The position numbers were made by a program, and so were the translations under genes. 64,000 bases of DNA, taken from contig CM038704.1 in NCBI GenBank assembly GCA_021613375.1, positions 28,142,082-28,206,081 of the forward strand, written 5' to 3'. The notes under the pieces were generated by a model that worked only from the letters and a program-made list of their open reading frames with translations, searched no databases and had not been told where the DNA came from. Source of the DNA: Megaleporinus macrocephalus (taxonomy: Eukaryota; Chordata; Actinopteri; Characiformes; Anostomidae). This document shows positions 1 to 14,640 of this stretch, piece after piece. Positions within the stretch are counted from its first letter, which is position 1. The number at the start of each line of letters is the position of its first letter.

Positions 1-315
1 TGACCTGTCTGTTCATCTGGCTGTCTTTCTATCTATAGTCACACACAAAAGTTTGGGCACCCCCGAACTTTTTCAAGTGAAAAAGTTAATACGGCTTATA
101 CAGAGAACAAAGGTCTGTAGATTTTAATGCACGTTTACTGTTGACTTAAAACATTAAACGCCCGTGCAAAACATAGTACTGTGCCAAAGCATGTTAAACT
201 CAGCAAACACCTACAACTTTTTAGCCTAAAATTAGCAGAAATATGCCATATTTAAGCACTTCCTGCTGAAAAAGCTCTAATTTATTTTCACTTTAAAAAT
301 CAACAGAACATACAG
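1..315. repeat. Dispersed repeat fragment (AAAAGTTTGGGCACCCC family)
   Basis: The word at 46-64 (AAAAGTTTGGGCACCCCC) is a hallmark of an abundant fish DNA-transposon-type repeat, recognised from memory. A related word, ATGCAAAAGTCTGCACACCC, occurs at 58155-58174. An AAATCAACAGAACAT word at 297-311 is in inverted orientation relative to TTGTTGATTTACTATGTG at 58193-58210, so both ends of a decayed element may be present. The family name is not certain. Confidence 0.4.
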
Positions 316-3300
316 ATGCAGGCACACTGTGGATACATAGTACACACACATTAAGGTATATTTTGCCCTCCGGCCCTGCTCGTACATACATCTGGCCCTC
401 TCTGGAAAACGTCACAATTGCCAGACTGCAAAAACAAAGTGAAGGGGCAGTTTTCAATAACGCTGCACACAGCAACGTCACTGCTGAGTGCACATGCACA
501 GCAGTCACAGTCACACCTGCTTTCGTGCTTGGTGCACTGAAACCAACTGTATACCATGAAAGTTCAGGAAAGGATGGAGAGCACTTAAAAAGTCTTCAGA
601 ATAAAAAACGATGCAGCTTTTCTCTGATTACTGTTTTATTTTCTATGCAGATGCACTCCCTAGAACATCACTACAAAATCACCCAATCCCTTTATCCCTT
701 ATGATTCACTCTTTCCAGATAGAACTGTTCAAGTCATCTGGTGAAAATTCCTGTATTTTTTATATCGCAATATAAATCGCCAACGTCTGCAATGATACAT
801 TTTTTCTAACATGGTGCAGTCTTGAATTCAGATACATCTAATAGTAACTTTGGACGAACGGCTGTGATGTTAATTTACTGCCATTTAAAGCTGTTCGAAG
901 CTGAGAAAGACGCTTCCCCCTCACCATGAGTAGGTTTTTTCCTCACGTAGACATGAAACTCTACCTGATCCCTGTTGATAAAGAGGCACTCTTGGCCACT
1001 TCCTGAAGCTGCAAAACTGCACAGCTCCTCGCAAAACTGTAAATAGCAGCAGTGAGTCTGACCACAGGGCCTGCATGTTTTCTCATGTGTGTATGAGCGT
1101 CAGCCGCATGTGCACAAAGCACTAATCTCCGCTGAGCAGCGCTGGGAACCCTCAAAAAGGCAGGACAACAGCCACGAGTATCGAGTGACTCAACGCTCGC
1201 GCTCCATACTTTATGTAACACACTGTAAACCATCCTTCAGGCTAAAGATACGTCACGGCTACAACACGACGTGGAGTTATTAGTCCGTAAGTCCAAACTC
1301 AGCCACTGTGAGCTTTCTCTGTCTAATTACAGAGGCCACAGGAAACGACTCCAAGCTCTCAAAGAAGCCATCACTCAAGAGCTTGTTTTCCAGATGTTTT
1401 TTTTTATTCCTACAGCACAGATGCTAAAAATTCCCTTTACAGCAATGCTTGGTTTAAAACATGGAGTTTCTTTCTAAAGGAGTAGGTCCTCTTTGCAAGG
1501 GCATTCGAAAAGCTAATGACGTCATGGTAACTGGTGGCTACTAACATTCATTCTAAATTATTATTGTGCTGGCTCTGGCTCTGGCTCTACTGTGCAAGTA
1601 AAGATGTATGACCTTTCTGAGGGCCACATCTGAAGTGCCTCCAAGAGAAGCGATACAAACTTTTCCAGGGGACACATCCAAACTACCCAATCACAAAGAG
1701 CCAAAATCAGAACAGCCACTAACCAGAAAGAGAATGTTGGAGTTGGTTCAGTTCAGCATGGTGTTCTTTCTATAAAGGCTCAGGTCCTTGTATGTGTGCA
1801 GCAGACAACTGGGGTTATTCTGTCAGTCCCCTGTGGCCAGCATTCTCCTCTACGCTGTGGTCTGCTTGAGTAAACCAATGCCACTGAAGGGGTTGCCTCA
1901 ATAAACTGACCAATCTGAGGGCACTTTGCTCTCTTCTGCTCCAGACAGCTTAACCCCTTAAACTCTAAGGCATTCTCATATCCTGAATCTGCTTCAGCAT
2001 CGTATAAAAGGACTGCCTATCACGCATGACCGCTCCACATTTTAAAAGTGTATCTGAGTCATGATAAGTAGAAATTGGACTACAATTGGACTACTAATGG
2101 ATCCAAACCATTTCTGATGTTTATTTGGTTAGATCTGTATCTCTGGCTAACCTAATATTAGCTTGACGAGCAGGCTACAGAGTCAAACAGTGACACAGTC
2201 CACAATTTTGGATGTTGAACAAATGACAGGTAATCAAAGTCAAGTGTGTTCTGAGGTGTGAGGACTTTGTTTTAGTTAGCAAGGCAAACATGCAACACAG
2301 CACAGGCTAGGTTCCAGCTACCTGATGCTAAAATGACACCTGTTTGAAGAATATTATTAGTATAAAGTGGACAGACTTGGTAAAAGCAGTCTTTTAATGA
2401 AGGTGAGCACATGGGCGCTGATGCACAGCAACTCCGAGCACTGTTCAGTCAGTAGTGCTGAGAACTGTTCAGCACTTTTTTCATTACCATGTTAAACTCA
2501 AGCCACATTGAGACACAAAACCACGGTACATAACATTTGGTTTACTATTTACACAGAGGAAGGCAGTCAGATAAACAGATAGTTTTCAGCCAAGTCTTTT
2601 CAGCTCACTAACAGAGAGCTGTTTGTAAGGTAGGGAACTGATGCCAAGAGTGAATAAAGTTGGTGAATGCTTTTTTCAATTTTTATTACAAGTATATTCT
2701 ACAAATTAACTTTAACCTGATGTTTGTCGTCTTGGCTTTGACTTTCTATCAGACCAGCCTATCAGTGAGCTCCCTCAGATCAATTGTTGAGACTTATGAA
2801 CTACATGGATAGAATGGGTTTGTCAGTCCATACAGAACACTGGTTGTTCACTTGAAAATGAGAGGTTAGTGTTTCCACTAGAAAAATAGCATATAATGGA
2901 GTCCAGGGGTTCGTTTTAGTGGTTAATAGCGTTACATACTAATGTCAAAGTCATCAATGCTCCACGTGGCTGATCAGGACACTCTACCCCAGTAATGGGG
3001 GGGAGCAGGGCTCACGGGCAACGTGCGGTGACAGTGCTTTGACAGTGAGCCTTTTAGCTCTGCTGTTCGGACAGCCAACTCTGTAATGTATGAAGGCAGG
3101 TTGTGGCATCCTAGGCCACAAACTGGCTCTGCGATTGGCTGAGTGCGTGTAAAACAGACACAGGCGTGATAGTGCGCAGTTTATTAGACTAATGTGCATT
3201 GACGGGCCACATGGAGCGCCGGTGGGCATGCTCCTCTCTACACAGTTGGCTGCTCCTGTCAAAACTCTAAACCTGCTGCCACGTTGACCTTAAGGTCAAC

Positions 3301-3799
3301 TCCCGCTGCGGGCAAACAGGCACTCCTCCCCACTGGCTCCTCCCCATCACACACACTCTCTTGTTTTTCTCTCCTCCCCTCTCTCTGTCTGTGCACACTC
3401 CCCTTCTCTCTAACCCACTCCTGCTCTCCGTTTCTCTTCCTCACCCCACATTGGCCATACAACCAATAACAAACCATGCAACTATTTTTAGAGTATTTCA
3501 TGTACAGGACCAATTAACGGGGGATTCCATAGATTTTTCTAAACTCTGTGGAACTCTGTGGAAAGTCACTGAGGGTGGACTGATAAGAAATGATGGAGGG
3601 AAATGCACAGCTGCTGTTGCAGTAGTGGTGACAGCACAGAGAAGCCATAAAGTACTCATTTTATTTATTACACAAAAAGAATCTACAGGTTTCTTTCATG
3701 TCATAATGGTAAAATAATGCTAAATCGATTTTCTTTAGTAACTATTGTGGTCTTAGACATCAGACGTCATACATACCCCACATCATAACTTTCACTAAG

Positions 3800-3935
3800 A
3801 GAGATTTTAAACCATCCAAAGCTTCTGGTTCTTATGGCCAACTCAGCAGGCTTCGACTCGGCAAGTTTTGAACCGTAGGCTGTCGAACTGTGGATTTCGG
3901 TTTCAGTTCACGGCCATTACACCACTAATTAGTAC
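3800..3935 (-). repeat. Possible decayed tRNA-derived SINE
   Basis: On the minus strand an A-box-like word, TGGTGTAATGG (near 3916-3926), is followed after about 39 nt by a B-box-like GGTTCAAAACT (near 3866-3876). This is the spacing of a tRNA-type pol III promoter. No tRNA cloverleaf is evident, so this is at most a SINE head relic. Confidence 0.35.
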
Positions 3936-3999
3936 ACACGAACGTGCACTCCACAGAACCAGCAAATCCACACTTCAAACAGGAAGCGTCTGATGAGCG

Positions 4000-4480
4000 T
4001 GACCTTTTAGGAAGAATTAATGAGCCGAGTATGCCAGGCAGCTGGGAAGGCGCAAGTTAGCAATACCCGGCGCCAAGCAGCGTCTGCCCTGCCGCTGCCA
4101 CACAGCTGACATCTGACCTTCTGCTGTTTAGTTCCAATATTCTTAATTAATGACTGGGCAAGAGCACAATTAGAACATCTTCTGTTCCCTGCAAACGAGT
4201 ACACACACACACACACACACAGTCCCTGGCGCTGGAATCACCTGCGAGGTATTGATTAACATCGATCTCGTCTCTCTTGTGTGCAACACGCTTGCTGCAG
4301 GCTGGGCTGGGAATCTGTCAGCTCACTGTTTATTTTATTAAGCCCAGCCTAGCCTGTTCTTTCTTTAGGCCTTTGATTTAATGATGCTGGCCCAGCAGCC
4401 GTTGAGGAAAAATCAATGCATTCTAATGACGCGTTCTCTGGATTACTTTCTAACAACATGAAGCTTAATTAGCTGCTACA
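4000..4480. promoter_or_regulatory. Candidate conserved non-coding element
   Basis: This is complex, mostly non-repetitive sequence interrupted only by a short AC run at 4201-4220. It contains CTTTGAT (TCF/LEF-type) and ATTTAATGATG words near 4370-4386, a CAGCCTAGCCTG-type inverted motif near 4345, and an ATCAATGCATTCTAATGA cluster near 4411-4428. Its texture resembles vertebrate intronic enhancers. Conservation is inferred, not shown. Confidence 0.3.
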
Positions 4481-4998
4481 ACACCTGGTTAAGGCACAGA
4501 GAACACGTTATATATATATATATACCACCGGGGAAAGAGACGGGGAGATTCATCTCTGTGCTAACGTTGCACAAGTATTAAAATGTCTCACAGTTCTATT
4601 TCAATATTACAGCATTACAACATAAACATGTTAATAGGCAAGCCAAGCCAGTCAGTCAGGAATTTGACATTCTTGTTGATTTATTTAAACTCTGCATGCT
4701 GATATTATTGGGATTGCTCACAATTTTATACAGTAGTCAATTTTATGCAGTAGTATATCAACACTGTTCAATTTTATTTTTTTTTATACATTTTTACTAC
4801 ATTTTTTATTTTTATTAATAAATTTATATTTGTTCTATTTTAGTTTACAGAATTTTAACATGATGGCTGTTTTTACATTATCTATAAAATTTATAATAAA
4901 CAGACCAAGAGAAATGCTCCAAAATTACTTGGAATAAAACCTCCTTACACTGAAAGCTAATAAAGTTTTGCCTTTTCTTGTAAAACTCTAATATAGGG

Positions 4999-5024
4999 AT
5001 ATATATATATATATATATATATAT
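4999..5024. repeat. (AT)n microsatellite
   Basis: An uninterrupted AT dinucleotide run. A shorter TA run lies at 4509-4525 and an AC run at 4201-4220. Confidence 0.95.
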
Positions 5025-6109
5025 CACTGTCTTAAACTAAATCTTATTTTTATTACATTTATTTAGCATTTTCTTACAATTTGATATAACGTGCCAGTTC
5101 ATAAGTCTTGACTAATGAACTAAGACAAATGGTCCAGAATGACTTATATTAATTATATTAAATGTGAATACTGTTCTTTGCTTCTCCTGTAAAGTGACGT
5201 TTTTGGAGATATGTGGTTTTCTTTAAAGAGCAATGATACAGAGGTACAATACAACACAGTGTCATGAACATGAGGCTATTTGGAATTCCTCATCTCGCTG
5301 TTAAGAGCTAATTCCACCAACTTTTCTGCAAAAATCAATTACTAAGATATAAACAAGGTCATTCAGAGCAGCCAGCTATGAAATGTTTCATTCCAGAGAA
5401 ACTTTCTGAGACAGTGGTCAGAGGAAAGTATGCCTAAAGCATTTAGTGCCTCTGAAAGCTACTTCACATGGCTTTTATGCAAAAGTTAATACTTCAAGTG
5501 GTTATGAATACATTGGCAATATGCCTGAGACACAAGCGGTGACGAGGTCCATGCAGGACACTGTAAGTAAAAAGATGCCTTTGTTGAATTTACCACTAAT
5601 TCACTATTATCAACATTCCATACAGAAACCAGCGTAGGTCCGCCGCTTGTTTTGGAAAGTAAATGAAATGACAGCATTTGTGTACCTGTACTTACAATCA
5701 ACTCTATTTTTATCATTAAATACTACATTTCAGTAGCTTCTTCTGCAGTGCATCATTCCACACCGAACATCTCTGAATGAGTTCCAAACGGCTAAATTAT
5801 ATAAACATTTTACAAAATGAGTGGAATTCCCCTTTAATCTTCCCTTCAAAACAAGCTGATTGAGGCCATGTTTAAATTATCGAGCTATTTATTTGATTTA
5901 TTGATCAACATTTGAAATGGTCTGTACTGGTGAATGAGATGAATTCAGGTACTGGGACAGACCTGTGTTTACATTCTCTGAGTACAGAAGCTGAAAGTTC
6001 ACTTGCTGTGTTATTTCTTCTCATGGCGCGTGATAAGAGATCTCCACCTCTGTTTCCTCCCTCTCTCCTACCTCTGCAGACCGTGATAGATCGGGGCGCC
6101 ATGGACGAG

Positions 6110-6540
6110 CTAATCAAATCATCTTAATAAATATTTATCTGGGACGCTTCTATTGACCGTGCAGAAAGTCACTTTAACCGCTGGCAGCCTGAATGCCGGT
6201 GTGAAATTCATCCTGACGCTTTTTTTACTCAGGACAACAGGATTAGGTGCGAGAGTGGCACCCTGGCAGACAATACCTGCAAACAGCCACACATCCTCTA
6301 CTTCCCTTCAGCCTGAACGATAAGAGGAAATTGGAGGAAAGAAAGGCTCAGAGAAAGCCAGCAGATTCCCTGTGACCTTCTATACCGCTTTCAGGATGCA
6401 GGTGCTGTCTGAAGAGCAAAACAGAGCGCGGGGCCCTTCTGCTCTCAGACGTTAAGGAATACTGAATTGCGATGAAGTGAAGCTTCTGCGAGGGCATGTC
6501 GCACGGGTTACACAAATGTTATTTTAACAGCACGCTGTTT
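6110..6540. promoter_or_regulatory. Candidate conserved non-coding element
   Basis: This is non-repetitive sequence of balanced composition. It has an AATAAATATTTATC word at 6126-6139 and complex sequence through the GC-richer part at 6380-6440. It has no open frame that looks like protein. The call rests on texture only. Confidence 0.25.
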
Positions 6541-9500
6541 GCTCAGAACAGGGCCACCTGAGAGCTGCCAAAAAAGGTAAATCACATTTAACGCCCACCA
6601 TACATGCATTTACCAACTAACAACATTAACATCTTTGCAGGAGAAAACAAATGCTCTCACCAGAGCAGGTAAACATCACCTCCACCTGACCCTTCACCTG
6701 AACCCTGCAGGGTTCACATCACACAGTTTAAACACATGCTGTCTGAGGCTTCTGCTGCAAAAGACATTCTGCATCACCAGACGTACTAGTTAGATGACAA
6801 CACTCTTAAAACCGGCTCCTAAATGGTTCTTGGCTTGCACTTTTTGGTTCGTTTATTTTTTGTATTGCTTGTTAGTTTTGTTTTTTTCTTGCTAATGTAA
6901 ATGACTGTAACCCAGCTGACTTATGTAGGCTGGGTAGAATAACGTAAGAAAGGGAAACTCTGCCTTTCTTTGTAATGTCAGGTGATATTTACTGCAATGT
7001 CTAAAAGTGTTATAAACTAAAAACAAACATTTACTGAATTCCCACATAGAAATAAATTTATCTCATCATCAATAGCATGTTTCTGTGGAGATAATAAAAT
7101 AGACAATAAGTACAGATACAAGGACGTGAAGCAGCTGCTCTTACATGCGTGGTCTGTACATAGCAGATCACATGCTATATCACATATATACGATGTAGTG
7201 TTCTATTGTCACAGCCACCTTCTCCATCCTTTAAAAACACATACATTGTGGTCACGTTAATGCATCCCTAAGCAGAGCAGATGCAGAAGTAGTGGGTGCC
7301 TTGCAAAGCTGCCACGCAAATAAGCAAATCACTTACCATCAGCAACTAAAAAAATTAAGCACATGGATGCGGAGAAGCTCCAAGAGGTTTTTATCTAATA
7401 AATGACAATGTATTTCTCTGTTAATCACTCTATTTAGCAGCCAACCAGCAATTCTCAATACAGCGCTAGTAGCTCCCCCTCATGGACAGTCTTGCTAAAC
7501 GTGAGTGAGTGAGTGAATAAGCCAGGTCATAACTTGTTAAAAAACATTTTCACATTTCCACATCTGATTTAAAGTACTGTGTGAAAGTCTGATGATCTGT
7601 ATGTACAAGTCCCTCATTTATTAGGAGATTAAATGACTGGATACAAGTCAAAGGGACAGACGCCACTGTTAGGCTAGAGTCTTACCACCTTAACTGCTGA
7701 CAGTCTCCTTCAACAATATCGAGCATCTTTCGCTCAGACACTGAAGGAGAGAAGACCTGACTGAGGAGAGAAGCAGCTCTATCTTCATTATCATCACAAC
7801 AACAACCTGTAAGTAGCAGCTGTGCTGTGTGACTTATTCCTTTTTTTTTATGATGGTTGAAGTGATATCCCCTTAAACTGAAAGTTTCATAGAGAGTAAA
7901 TACTTTAATATACTTTGTGTTGATGTTGAGATGAAAAGCAAATAGCTAGTATAGGTAATGGGAGCTACTAGCAAGCCTAAAGTAAGTGAAGAAAAGCATA
8001 GCTAACTAAACAGCATGACGACATAGCGTATTGACACGGGTTCATTTTGTTTTACCCTTGAGCCTATTTATCGTTAACCATATTTTTAATATGGTCTGAC
8101 TGATACCAATTCTAACAAGTTGTGACATCAGCCGATTTAATTTTGTATGGTCACCAAATGCTTTACTTACTAATATGACTGTCAGTTACCTGTCAAAACT
8201 CATTACTATTTGTTCTGATATAAGACAAGTCACTAAATGCAGGGTTTTTATCAGCTAGACTTCTACAAACAAATTCACGGAACCTCAATAATGTCTGATA
8301 TTGCTGGCCAACAGAAAGACTGGTGGGCCCTATTTTTTACTCCTGTCCTGGTTTTCTTATCTCTCGGTATTAAAACCTTCTGCCTTGTCTAGATTGGTTT
8401 CTTTACAGAAATGGACAACTGCTCTCCTTTATAGACTGCTGTCCACTCAGTCAGACCAAACAGCCTGGCTGGACAGAGCGTCTTGGCCGAGATTTATGTG
8501 GGCGAAATAGAAGAAAGCTCTTTAATTGAATAAAGAGCCAAACAGTCAGCACTTCTGCAGTCTTTCACAGAGCGGCGCAGCGGCAGCGGTGGTGTAACTC
8601 ATAGCTTAAATGCTGCGCATGGGGCTGAGAAAACGGAGAGACATTTTCTGAGAGATTTATCCGGCTAACAGGACCGGCGGCTGTAACTAAGCTTTCTCCG
8701 GCATATGGAAGGTTTTTTAACACGTCACTCTTCATACGAGCCACACTGCGCTGCCATCATAAATACACAGAAATATATTGAAAAATTCAAGCTCAAACAC
8801 AGCAAGTGAGATTTAGTGAGAGTTAATTTGTCTATAAAGCTGAAAATGAGCATAGTGAGACGCTGTTAACGTTAAAGAATGGAGGTGAGAGAATTCAATC
8901 AGAGGAGATTTCCCATGGTCTATGGCTAGCCAGCCTGTGAATGGATTCCTTAATTACAATTCAGAGACAAAGAACAAATTAGAAACAGGGGACCAGTTTA
9001 AAAAAAGGGGGGGGGTACTCTAAGACTGATGTACTTCGATTTAAACAGGACTTATGTGCCTTTTCACTCGACTTTCATTTAAATTAAGTCAAACTAAATG
9101 ACTTCAGTCAATAGCCTACTCACCCCTTCGGTGGGTACTTGATCTGACCATGGAATGCAGTGCGGGGAGGACTGTGTGCACTAGTACAAGAGTATGAGTC
9201 TATTCAAACGCTGCTTATGAAAGTTTGAAGACGTCTTGGCTTCTTTTAAAATTCTTTTGTAATTACTGAGGAGTGAACACTTGCAAGGACTACGCAGATT
9301 TGGCATGTTACATTTCAAAGAAAGTTAAAATTATAACTAAAATACTTTGGCTTGATTTTTGCTCAGTTTCATGTTTGTTAAAATGTCTTTATTTATATGA
9401 TATTAATAATGTTGTAAATAATGTTTCCCAAACTATTGCAAAAAACACTTTTTGACATAAAGTTGGTTTTAATTAGGGGTGATATGGTACTCGGTATCCA

Positions 9501-10081
9501 TAAAAAACATACAATCTGATATGATCCATCAGCCTAACTGATCACTTAAAGGCTTAAATAAACATTTACATTTAAATACTGAATGTCTGATTGTTGCTGA
9601 GCCCTGTGTGAGAAAAAGTTTAAATAGAATTAATTAGTGGTATTGTATAACTTCACGTCCTTGTATTTTGTGGGCTATATGTATATTATTTCTTTATTAG
9701 TATATTATTTCCTCAGTTTGAGCATAATGGTATTTAGATGTCTTGTTAAGCAAAGCGCATCCAGATAGATGTACAAACGAACTACGAGCATCAATCCCTT
9801 AAATAAACTCCACAAAAGCGTGTTTTAGACAAAACTGCACCACTGAGTGCTACTTACAATCTCTCCGTTAATCAGTAAAGTGTTTACTCGACCTCGCACA
9901 TAACTAATCAGTGTATTGTTGGACATACGCCAGAAGCAGGAAGCACCTTGAATGCATTCTGATTTGTCGGGCACGCCGTGCACAGATTCATACTTACTGC
10001 AGACACTGGCAATAGAAAAAGTTTTTTTAATTGTTCTACTGGAAACAACTTTAGGAGGCAAATGTGACACAACCAGTTAAA

Positions 10082-10151
10082 AGCTGCAAGAGAATTGGCT
10101 ACAACAGGACAACAATCCAAAACACTTACACCTCACACATTCCCTGACTTG
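10082..10151 (+). pseudogene. Tc1/mariner-like transposase fragment (second DDE Asp region)
   Basis: A short plus-strand frame reads KLQENWLQQDNNPKHLHLTH and then stops. The QQDNNPKH core matches the motif around the second catalytic Asp of Tc1/mariner transposases (family form QQDNxPxH). GAC for the Asp is at 10108-10110. Upstream frames are broken by a stop just before the K, so only a relic survives. Confidence 0.55.
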
Positions 10152-12429
10152 ATAGACATCATAGAATCATGGAACTAGATACATGCTGAAAGGAACAGTA
10201 GGGTTAACCCCCCCCCCGGCTAAATATGATATCAGTTACTAACTACTGACTTCACATGCTGTCCAAACCTTTGCACTTGCCACAATTAGATTTCTTAATT
10301 AAAAAAAAACTGTTATTAAATAATAAATAACTGTGCGGGAATATTTTGTGTTCTGAGTTTTCTTTTGCACACAGCTGTGTAAGGGAGATGTGTATAGCCC
10401 CAGATCCTGACATGATATGTAAACAGAACCTCAGGGCACAAGTGCAGAGTGACCCATTGACAGCAGCAGTGAAAGGGAGCACTCAGGCCACGCTAAACTG
10501 TGAGGAAGACTTCAATAATGCAGGGCTCTCTCCGAGAGAACGCGGCTGAAGGGACGGGGTGAAGATGTTCTTCAGCATGCCTAACATTTCTGCTCCTGAC
10601 AAATGAAACTGATAAGTGCAAAAACATGGGGGCAGGGAATGAGGCGTAGAGGAGGACTTTGTGAACTATCCACCTGAAGCAGCTGAACAGCAGCTGAACT
10701 GCCAAAGAAAATATTCTAAATGCCAAATGTACCGCAGCTTCATGTGATGCTGCAGAAACACTTTCAGTCTACAGTTCTGTAAAGTACTTGTTCTCAAACC
10801 GCAGGGCTCCCCAGACACTGCACATTTTTGCCCAAACTTAATGCACACTGCATAAAGAATTAGCAAAAATGTGGACAGTCTGGAGGGCAGTGAGTACAAG
10901 CTTGAGAACCACTACTCTAGACATCATCTCATGTTCTGATGAAGCACCAAAAACCCCGAAAACACTGTTTAACGTTTGGAAACTGCCTGTTACAAATGAA
11001 TGTTATAAATATTTGTTATAATAATTTCCCAGGTTAGCTGTGTTTGAAGTAATATACACTATATATACACACCTTTGACAGTCTTACAACTACTACTGAA
11101 CTCTGTATTACTGCACCACATCAAAAAGAACACCTGTGCTGTTAACAATCTTTGATTCTAATACTGTTGTATGGATCACTGAGTGTCCTGACTGTGTTTA
11201 AACTGATTGGCTGACTTCATTTACTAACTAGAACTAGGCTGGTCAGCTAGCTAACAAACTAAAACATGTTAACAACTCCATCATTAACATCACAGACTTG
11301 AACTGAAGTACTTAAGATATGAAATATAAAATGGCAATAATAAAGAATGTGACCTAAAGAGCTTAAACATTTCAAATGTCCATCAAATCCAGGCTGAATC
11401 TCAAAAGCTCTATACTTCCTAAATAGTGTGCCATGTTAATTATATTCTAGCTTCTATATCTGTTGGAAAAGGATGTGGCTGAATCCCACTTCTTGTTGGA
11501 GTGCTGGAGCCAGTACCTACATTTCTAGTAGGTCACTAGATTCAGGCCCAGTGTAAGAGGAGGTGCTATTTAAATAGAGAGAAGCTGGTAACTTGATATA
11601 TAAGACTTTGCAGTGGCCATTTGGTGACCAAAAAGTACTTATAAAGCAAAGGTTTTGCACTGACAGCTCTAGTCCATCATATTTTTAACAAAAAGTTCAA
11701 ATTAAAATGAAATTATCACAGTAAAGAGCGGAGGGCAACCAAATGTTTAGTTATTATTATTATTATGTTCTTTATTTTTCTGACAACTTGTGTATTTGAT
11801 CATACTTAATGTTCACTGGCATTTTATAAAAGTGATAAGCCACGAGAGAGAGCATGCATTACGGTGATTTGTTGATGGGGAATGGGAATTTTAGACACTG
11901 AGCTTTGCTCTTCACTGTTCTCTGTAATAAAATCTCTGGCCTTTCAGGGTTTAGTGCTTTAATGACTTAAATTTGATCAATTTGTTGTAACAGTGACAGG
12001 AACAAACAGTCATATTTAAGTCAGAGGTGCAGTCTGAGGATATGGAATGTAAATGCAAGTGTAAAACAAAACAGAAACTAAATAAGCTAGAACATTTGCA
12101 TACGCCACATTCTATGTTTTATTTTCTTAACAAATACACCTTAATTGTGCATTAGGAAAACTGAGTTTGTGTTAGCTTTCATTTAGAAAATCAACAAAAC
12201 ATTTGATTTACTTTATAAGTATCGTTAAATAATGTACATGTACTTGATGAAGAGGAAGTGCACATATAAGGATGATGCTGCTAAACCTCAGTGTATCAGT
12301 CTAAAAGGCAACAAATGAATGGGCTCAACCGCTTGGGAGTAGCACGCACGATTACATCACTGGGCTGAGGACTACACTGCCCTACTATGAAAACGAATGT
12401 CACATATAAGGCTATCCACCTGACGGAAT

Positions 12430-13150
12430 CAAAGTGGCAGCTTTGCAATTAGAATCTAAAACAACATGGCAGCAGGCCGACGAATTCCATTTCACGGCGA
12501 GCTGTACAAACACGGCCACACTCTCCGTCCCTCTGCTTCTCTTCACTCTGACACCAAAGCAATTAAAACCTTTTCAATGCAATCAAAAACTACTTTAATG
12601 AGTAGACTTCCGGCCACTTTACACGAGCAAACAACAAACAAAGCAGGCTGGAAAGTGCTGCTCTGACTGACAGCAGCTCGAGAAAGGCCCCTGACCTCAT
12701 AAACACTCACAGTCCCACACTCGGGCTCCCACATGCCTCCGCTGTAGCCACAGGGCAAGTGGTGGCACATGAGTTTATATATTCGCCTTTAATCCACTTT
12801 GAGAGGCTCCCCGTCTCCTGCTTTGTTTCGCTCTCCCACTTTCTTTCACTCTTCCTCTCCTCCTCTCTCACTGGTTGGTGTCCTGACGCAGCTCAGCCAA
12901 AGGGCAAAAGGAGTGGGAACGGAGCCGACCGTGTTGGGAAAACACAGCAAATCCGTGTGGTTTAGAAGAGGAAAGGCCATCAATATTTCATCCGGAATAC
13001 TGTACACTGGGCACTCTGGAGGACTGAGGTTGAAGGGCTCTTGATCGATACAGGAAAACTTTAATTCAACTGCACTGGGGCAACACTTCACACAACACAG
13101 AATGATGCCAGCTGCCTGAATAAGAGGCATCTTAATCGTCTCGCTCTCTC
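12430..13150. promoter_or_regulatory. Candidate conserved non-coding element
   Basis: This is a long stretch of complex, repeat-free sequence with mixed GC content. It includes CAATTAAAACC and CTTTAATGAG words near 12560-12600 and CCAATGTAC-free GC islands around 12890-12930. Short frames occur on both strands but none resembles a known protein. It could be an enhancer cluster. Confidence 0.3.
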
Positions 13151-13365
13151 ACACTAGAACACTGAAATGTTTTCTGAGGTGGCCGTTTGCCAATGCAGGA
13201 TTAGAAAGGACAGCCACGGTACTGAGATATCTAAAGCAGGAGGACACGCAAGATGCAAGTGCTCAGCTATGCAGAGGCCTAACGGTAATAAACTAGGAAT
13301 GTCCCAATTCAGTGTGAATATTCAGAATCAGAGCAATTCAACAGTAATGGATCTGTATCAGCCAG

Positions 13366-14640
13366 AAGTTAGAGACAGAATTAGAGACCACCATTCAATT
13401 TATTTGATAGTCTGTCAAAATGGCTATAAATACTTTTTTTTTTTCAGTAACAAAAAACGCCACCGAAGCCTCCAGCAAATCAGTCAGTACTGAGTGTGAC
13501 CACTCTGGGAGTCTATTTTTTCAGACCTCCAAAGTTCAGTCTTAGAAGTTTCATGCAACATCTGGTACAGAGACCACCCTTCCTTTATTTGCTTTCCAGT
13601 TAAATCAGCCATGAAACGTAAATGACTCATTTTTCAGTGACATGAAAAGAACAGAAAACATATCAAAATGAAACACTGCAATGCAGTTTTTTTTATATTT
13701 TTTCCCCATTTTTTCACATGATTATAAAACACCTGTCATTATGAATAGACAAACACATTCGGTCCAAATGACTTAGAATAGTAACTGTGTTCCATTAACC
13801 TCTATGGAAAGTAGAGGGTGTTTTTTATCCCTTCTCCTGTGAAGCTACAATTTAGGAGATGTTATGTTTTGTTCTGACTGCAACAATACAGTAAACAGAA
13901 AAGTGAGCCTGAAGCCGATATCTGATGTGTCAGCATTTAGTGTGTCCACTCACTTTATTACAGCTTTCTTTCTTTTCAGGGATTTGGGTTTAGTTTTTCA
14001 AAGAAATCTGCCAGGATATTTTTCCACACCTCTGAAATTTAGTCTTAGAAGCTGCATTTTCTGCTTCTCGTGATTTAAATAACCCCAAATACATTCAGTG
14101 ATGCTGACGTCTGGACTCTGGAGTGGTCACACCAATGTTCTTTGACCATCAACAGTTTCTTTGTTTTATTTGTAAGTTTTTTCTATTTTGTCCTTCTTTT
14201 CCACCAATTTCCTTTTCTCAGTCACAGCTACACGTCCTTTCATACCCACCGTCAAGTGGACAAGACAGACAGAAACACCATGTGTATTTATTCAGATCTG
14301 AAGTAAGAGTGGAGCTTAACCGTCTCCTCCTTCTTAAAGACAATAACTGTAAGCACGTTAGTTCTGGTGCTCTACCCGGTCTAGCAGTCTTATTATCTCT
14401 ATATATTAAACTCATTTTCTGACCCCCACTTTTGAAAACCCCTGTTATTTTCTCTTATTTTCCTTTGACCTTCATTTTCATTCTGCAAGAGGACTATTTT
14501 AATAATTATTTTATTAATAGTATTTTAATAATCTCCTCAGATATCTCCTTTAATAAAATTAATAACTTGTACTTGATGGCTGTTTTGGCTGGAAGTTTAA
14601 TTAATGAAGGGTGGTCTCTAGCTACTCCGCTAAAACAGTG
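13366..14640 (-). mobile_element. Decayed Tc1-like transposon (possibly two overlapping copies)
   Basis: GAGACCACCCTT-type terminal words occur at 13569-13580 (plus sense) and, inverted as GAAGGGTGGTCTCT, at 14607-14620. A second GAGACCACC end lies at 13383-13391. Minus-strand frames keep an N-terminal DNA-binding relic near 14218-14415 (NNKTARPGRAPELT-like, reminiscent of the GRP linker of Tc1 transposases). They also keep a C-terminal relic near 13996-14125, reading QSPDVSITECIWGYL then LLRLNFRGVEKYPGRF. The Glu of ITE corresponds to the third catalytic residue. The middle of the transposase is missing and frames are broken. The extra end at 13385 with another LLRLNF-like piece suggests a second partial copy. 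Confidence 0.65.
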